DNA of 19,635 nt, from NCBI GenBank assembly GCA_024695315.1, contig JAILIJ010000179.1, forward strand, positions 1 through 19,635, given 5' to 3'. The notes under the pieces were generated by a model. The model was given only the letters and a program-made list of their open reading frames with translations, had not been told where the DNA came from and ran no database searches. Below are positions 16,392 to 19,635 of this stretch, in pieces. Each line of letters opens with the position of its first letter. The first letter of the stretch is position 1. Origin of the DNA: Bacteroidaceae bacterium. GTDB lineage: Bacteria > Bacteroidota > Bacteroidia > Bacteroidales > Bacteroidaceae. A program made the position numbers and the translations under genes.

Positions 16392-17069
16392 ATGAGAAAA
16401 ATTTTATTTTTAGCGATTGTCATAGCTGCAAATCTCTTTACAGCTTATGCTCAGAAAGTGTCTATTCTTGGTGATTCATATTCTACTTATGGAGGACATG
16501 TCTCCCCACATTGGAATTATTGCTGGTATAATGGCAATGACAAACATAAGAACCAAAAAAATGATGTAGAAAGTTTAGAGCAAACATGGTGGAGTATTCT
16601 TATTAAGGAAAAAGGATATACACTTGAGAAGAACAATTCATTTTCTGGTTCTACAGTTTGCTATACAGGATATAGAAAGGAAGACTATTCCGATCGAGCT
16701 TTTATTACCCGTATGTGTAATCTTGGAAATCCAGACATTATTTTCATTTTCGGTGGAACAAATGATTCTTGGGCAGGCTCACCTATCGGATATTATGAAT
16801 TCAATAGTTGGACTCGTCAGCAATTATATTCATTTCGACCTGCTTTCTGTTATATGATAAGTTATATCAAACAGAATTATCCAAATGCTCGTATTTATAA
16901 TATCTGTAATAGTGAGTTATCAAAAGAAGTTACGGAGACAGAAGCAAAGGTGTGTGAATATTATGGTGTAACAAACATTCAACTTAAGGATATAGAGAAG
17001 CAATCAGGACATCCATCTATTAAGGGCATGGAGTCTATTGCCTTACAAGTGGGCGAGGTATTGAAGTGA
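16392..17069 (+). CDS. Secreted SGNH/GDSL-family hydrolase
   Basis: A 225-aa exported hydrolase. Residues 1-20 form a signal peptide (MRKILFLAIV...AYA-QK). Block I is GDSYS with nucleophile Ser29. The block II glycine is Gly86 in FSGSTV, block III is GGTNDS with Asn124, and block V is SGHPS with His207. All four SGNH residues are therefore present. The aspartate that usually sits three residues before the catalytic histidine is replaced by Gln204 (KQSGHP), so the enzyme may work as a dyad or use another acid. Family members de-esterify acetylated sugars, lipids or other esters; the substrate cannot be told. The 103 bp upstream show no consensus promoter and no clear terminator for ruvB, so read-through from ruvB is possible. 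Confidence 0.85.
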   Translation: MRKILFLAIVIAANLFTAYAQKVSILGDSYSTYGGHVSPHWNYCWYNGNDKHKNQKNDVESLEQTWWSILIKEKGYTLEKNNSFSGSTVCYTGYRKEDYSDRAFITRMCNLGNPDIIFIFGGTNDSWAGSPIGYYEFNSWTRQQLYSFRPAFCYMISYIKQNYPNARIYNICNSELSKEVTETEAKVCEYYGVTNIQLKDIEKQSGHPSIKGMESIALQVGEVLK

Positions 17070-17088
17070 AAAATTTTAATGCATATTA

Positions 17089-17118
17089 TTTGTTCTTCAC
17101 TAAAAATCATTACCTTTG
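17089..17118 (+). promoter_or_regulatory. Bacteroidota-type promoter for topA
   Basis: TTTG (17089-17092), 18 bp, then TACCTTTG (17111-17118) fits TTTG-N19-TAnnTTTG with one base fewer in the spacer. The expected start near 17125 leaves a leader of about 20 nt before the topA ATG at 17145. It indicates that topA can be transcribed separately from the SGNH hydrolase gene. Confidence 0.72.
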
Positions 17119-17144
17119 CCGCGAAAATTTGAATTTTACGGTAT

Positions 17145-19487
17145 ATGCAAAAGAATTTAGTGATTGTTGAGTCTCCTGCAAAGGCGAAAACACTGGAGAA
17201 ATTTTTAGGTCCTGACTTCAAAGTCATGTCTAGCTATGGACATATACGTGACTTGAAGAAAAAAGAAATGAGTATCGATCTTGAAAATTTTTCTCCAGAA
17301 TATGAGATTCCTGCAGACAAAAAGGAAGTGGTTAAGAAGCTGAAGGAAAGTGCTTCAGAAGCCGAAACTGTTTGGCTTGCATCCGATGAGGACCGCGAGG
17401 GAGAAGCTATTTCTTGGCACCTTAGTCAAGTTCTCGGGCTTAATCCTGCGGAAGCTAAGCGTATCGTATTTCATGAAATTACAAAAACAGCAATTCTTGA
17501 TGCTATTGAGCATCCAAGGACAATAGATATTAATCTCGTTAATGCACAGCAGGCACGTCGTGTGCTTGATCGTATTGTCGGTTTTAAGCTTTCCCCAGTA
17601 TTGTGGAAAAAACTTAAACCTAGTCTTAGTGCAGGACGTGTTCAAAGTGTTGCTGTACGTCTTATTGTCGAAAGGGAAAAAGAAATAGAAAAGTTTAAGA
17701 GCGAAAACTCGTTTAAGGTAACCGCTCTTTTTCAGGTTAACGATGTCGACGGAAAGGGTGTTACTCTGAAGTCAGATCTTGATACACGTTTTAAGACTAA
17801 GGAAGAAGCTGAGACATTCCTTAACGCATGTAAAGGAAAACAGTTCTCTATTGTTGACGTACAGACAAAGCCAGTAAAAAAGACTCCAGCGCCACCATTC
17901 ACAACTTCTACTTTACAGCAGGAAGCTGCGCGTAAGTTAGGATTTACAGTTGCGCAGACAATGATGGTAGCTCAGCAACTTTATGAGTCTGGACGCATCA
18001 CATACATGCGAACTGACTCCGTAAATCTTTCTTCTCTTTGTATCAATACTACTAAGGATGAAATTATAGGCCAACTTGGAGAAAAATATTCTAAGCCACG
18101 TCAGTACCATACAAGTAGTAAAGGTGCTCAGGAAGCGCACGAGGCTATTCGTCCTACATACATAAATGTGCATGAGATTGACGGTAAACCTCAAGAGCGT
18201 CGTCTATATGACCTTATCTGGAAAAGAACTATAGCATGTCAGATGGCTGATGCAGAAGCTGAAAAGACTACTATTACTATAAGTGCAGAAGGCATAGGAG
18301 ATTTAAGGTTTGTTGCTTCTGGAGAGGTCATTACTTTCGATGGATTCTTACGTGTTTATCGTGAGTCCTTCGATGATGATTCGGTACAAGATGAAGTTGA
18401 GGGAATTCTTCCACCAGTTAAGGTCGGTGATTTCCTAGAAATGAAGGAGATTGTTGCTACAGAACGTTTCTCACAGCACCCTCTACGTTACACGGAAGCT
18501 AGTCTTGTTAAGAAACTTGAGGAGCTAGGGATTGGCCGTCCTTCAACATACGCTCCAACTATTTCCACTATACAACAGCGTGATTATGTTGAAAAGGGGG
18601 ATAAGAAAGGGGTTGAGACAGAGTATTCTATACTGAAATTAAAAGGTAATAAGATAACTTCTTCTACAAAGAAAGAGGTTATGGGTAATGAGAAAGGAAA
18701 GCTCCTGCCAACAGACGTTGGAGTTGTTGTCAATGATTTTCTCGTTAAGTTTTTCCCTTCTGTTATTGACTACAATTTCACAGCTAATGTCGAAAAAGAA
18801 TTTGATGAAATAGCTGATGGAAAAGAAGGGTGGAAAGACATGATGAAAGGTTTCTATGGTAAGTTTGAAGAACTTGTAGAAACCACTATGAATGACAAGT
18901 CGGAGCATAAGGTTGGTGAGCGAGTGCTTGGTACTGATCCAGTGTCTGGAAAACCTGTAAGTGTAAAGATTGGACGTTTTGGACCTGTTGTTCAGATAGG
19001 CTCTGCTACAGATGAAGAGAAACCAAAGTTTGCACAGCTAAAGAAGGAACAGAGTATTCAGACACTTACGCTTGATGAAGCTCTTGAACTATTCAAACTC
19101 CCGCGTAATTTAGGAGATTTTGAAGGTGAAAAAGTTGTTGTTGGAGCAGGTCGATTTGGACCTTACATTCAGCATGCTAAGAAATACGTGAGTATTCCAA
19201 AGGATATGGATCCTTTGGCTATTGACCTCAGCGAGGCTGTTGAATTAATCACGAAAAAGCGTGAAGTAGAAAAACAGAGTCATTTGAAGACATTTGAAGA
19301 GGAACCAGAATTGGAGGTTATGAATGGTCGCTATGGGCCTTATATCAAGTATAAGGGGGCAAATTATAAACTTCCTAAGACTGTTACAGAACCTACAAGT
19401 TTGACTTATGAGCAATGTATGGAGATTGTTAACGCACAGGGCGATGCTCCAGCAAAGAAAACTTATAAAAGGTCCAAAAAGGCATAA
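17145..19487 (+). CDS. topA: DNA topoisomerase I (type IA), omega protein
   Basis: A 780-aa type IA topoisomerase that relaxes negative supercoils by nicking and passing one strand. The Toprim domain opens with NLVIVESPAKAKT (catalytic Glu9) and has the acidic motif SDEDREGEAISWH (Asp81, Asp83, Glu85). LSAGRVQSVAVRLIVERE follows near 163-180. The active-site tyrosine is Tyr287 in GRITYMRTDS, and GRPSTYAPTIS lies near 464. The C-terminal part has three Toprim-C-type repeats starting near 608, 667 and 726 (GRFGPVVQIG, GRFGPYIQHAKKYVSIP, GRYGPYIKYKGANYKLP) and a basic tail (KKTYKRSKKA). No four-cysteine zinc ribbons of the E. coli type are present. It has its own promoter. The next gene, aroK, begins 41 bp on. 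Confidence 0.97.
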   Translation: MQKNLVIVESPAKAKTLEKFLGPDFKVMSSYGHIRDLKKKEMSIDLENFSPEYEIPADKKEVVKKLKESASEAETVWLASDEDREGEAISWHLSQVLGLNPAEAKRIVFHEITKTAILDAIEHPRTIDINLVNAQQARRVLDRIVGFKLSPVLWKKLKPSLSAGRVQSVAVRLIVEREKEIEKFKSENSFKVTALFQVNDVDGKGVTLKSDLDTRFKTKEEAETFLNACKGKQFSIVDVQTKPVKKTPAPPFTTSTLQQEAARKLGFTVAQTMMVAQQLYESGRITYMRTDSVNLSSLCINTTKDEIIGQLGEKYSKPRQYHTSSKGAQEAHEAIRPTYINVHEIDGKPQERRLYDLIWKRTIACQMADAEAEKTTITISAEGIGDLRFVASGEVITFDGFLRVYRESFDDDSVQDEVEGILPPVKVGDFLEMKEIVATERFSQHPLRYTEASLVKKLEELGIGRPSTYAPTISTIQQRDYVEKGDKKGVETEYSILKLKGNKITSSTKKEVMGNEKGKLLPTDVGVVVNDFLVKFFPSVIDYNFTANVEKEFDEIADGKEGWKDMMKGFYGKFEELVETTMNDKSEHKVGERVLGTDPVSGKPVSVKIGRFGPVVQIGSATDEEKPKFAQLKKEQSIQTLTLDEALELFKLPRNLGDFEGEKVVVGAGRFGPYIQHAKKYVSIPKDMDPLAIDLSEAVELITKKREVEKQSHLKTFEEEPELEVMNGRYGPYIKYKGANYKLPKTVTEPTSLTYEQCMEIVNAQGDAPAKKTYKRSKKA

Positions 19488-19528
19488 TGGGAACATTCTT
19501 TTATTAGACACATAAAACGAATTATACA

Positions 19529-19635
19529 TTGAAAAGAATTTTTCTTATAGGCTATATGGGAGCTGGCAAGACCACAATAGGAAAGGTACTTGCTCGCGAG
19601 ATGGGCGTCGAGTTCTTCGACCTTGATTGGTATAT
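19529..19635 (+). CDS. aroK: Shikimate kinase, 5' part (cut by window end)
   Basis: Only the first 35 codons are present. Translated from TTG they read (M)KRIFLIGYMGAGKTT... with the P-loop GYMGAGKTT at residues 8-16 and the FFDLD motif at 29-33. Asp31 and Asp33 correspond to the Mg2+ and shikimate contacts. Shikimate kinase phosphorylates shikimate at the 3-OH using ATP, the fifth step of the chorismate pathway. No ATG is available in frame between the TAG at 19505 and the P-loop except the Met at residue 10, which lies inside the motif, so TTG is the likely start. It sits 41 bp after topA with no terminator visible, so co-transcription with topA is plausible. Confidence 0.9.
   Translation, partial: MKRIFLIGYMGAGKTTIGKVLAREMGVEFFDLDWY

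Overview
The window looks like chromosome of a Bacteroidota bacterium close to Prevotella (Prevotellaceae). It is AT-rich, and its clear promoters follow the Bacteroidota pattern TTTG-N18/19-TAnnTTTG. Start codons lack obvious Shine-Dalgarno sequences. Several proteins are of types typical of that group: very large secreted beta-rich proteins ending in a short 'LQGV.V...YIVNGKK' tail, an MG2-domain surface protein, and a TopA without zinc fingers. All nine genes lie on the + strand.

Region 1 (1-9177) holds two large secreted proteins, 1830 and 1175 aa, separated by 23 bp and probably co-transcribed. The first is a mosaic of ricin-like, jelly-roll-like and helical segments. The second carries ten tandem InlB-type B-repeats. 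Both end in the same module of about 415 aa and the same C-terminal tail, so they look like two differently headed products sharing one sorting or surface-attachment end.

Region 2 (9178-9753) is a 576-bp intergenic stretch rich in structure. In order it holds a 9-bp hairpin just after the stop codon, a terminator-like hairpin, and an array of four 20-bp dyad units at exact 22-bp spacing. Next come a perfect 23-bp stem with a 3-nt loop and a T-run, four 11-bp TTwAAT-type repeats, and a well-formed promoter for the next gene. The 22-bp array is the most unusual feature of the window.

Region 3 (9754-13893) holds a U32-family protein (TrhP-like, probably tRNA hydroxylation) and, 30 bp on, a 940-aa MG2-domain surface or periplasmic protein.

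Region 4 (13974-16288) holds a NupG-like nucleoside:H+ symporter whose stop codon overlaps by one base the start of ruvB (Holliday junction branch-migration motor).

Region 5 (16392-19635) holds a small secreted SGNH hydrolase, topA with its own promoter, and the first 35 codons of aroK (shikimate kinase), cut by the window edge. I see no tRNA, rRNA, CRISPR array, transposase or prophage gene.
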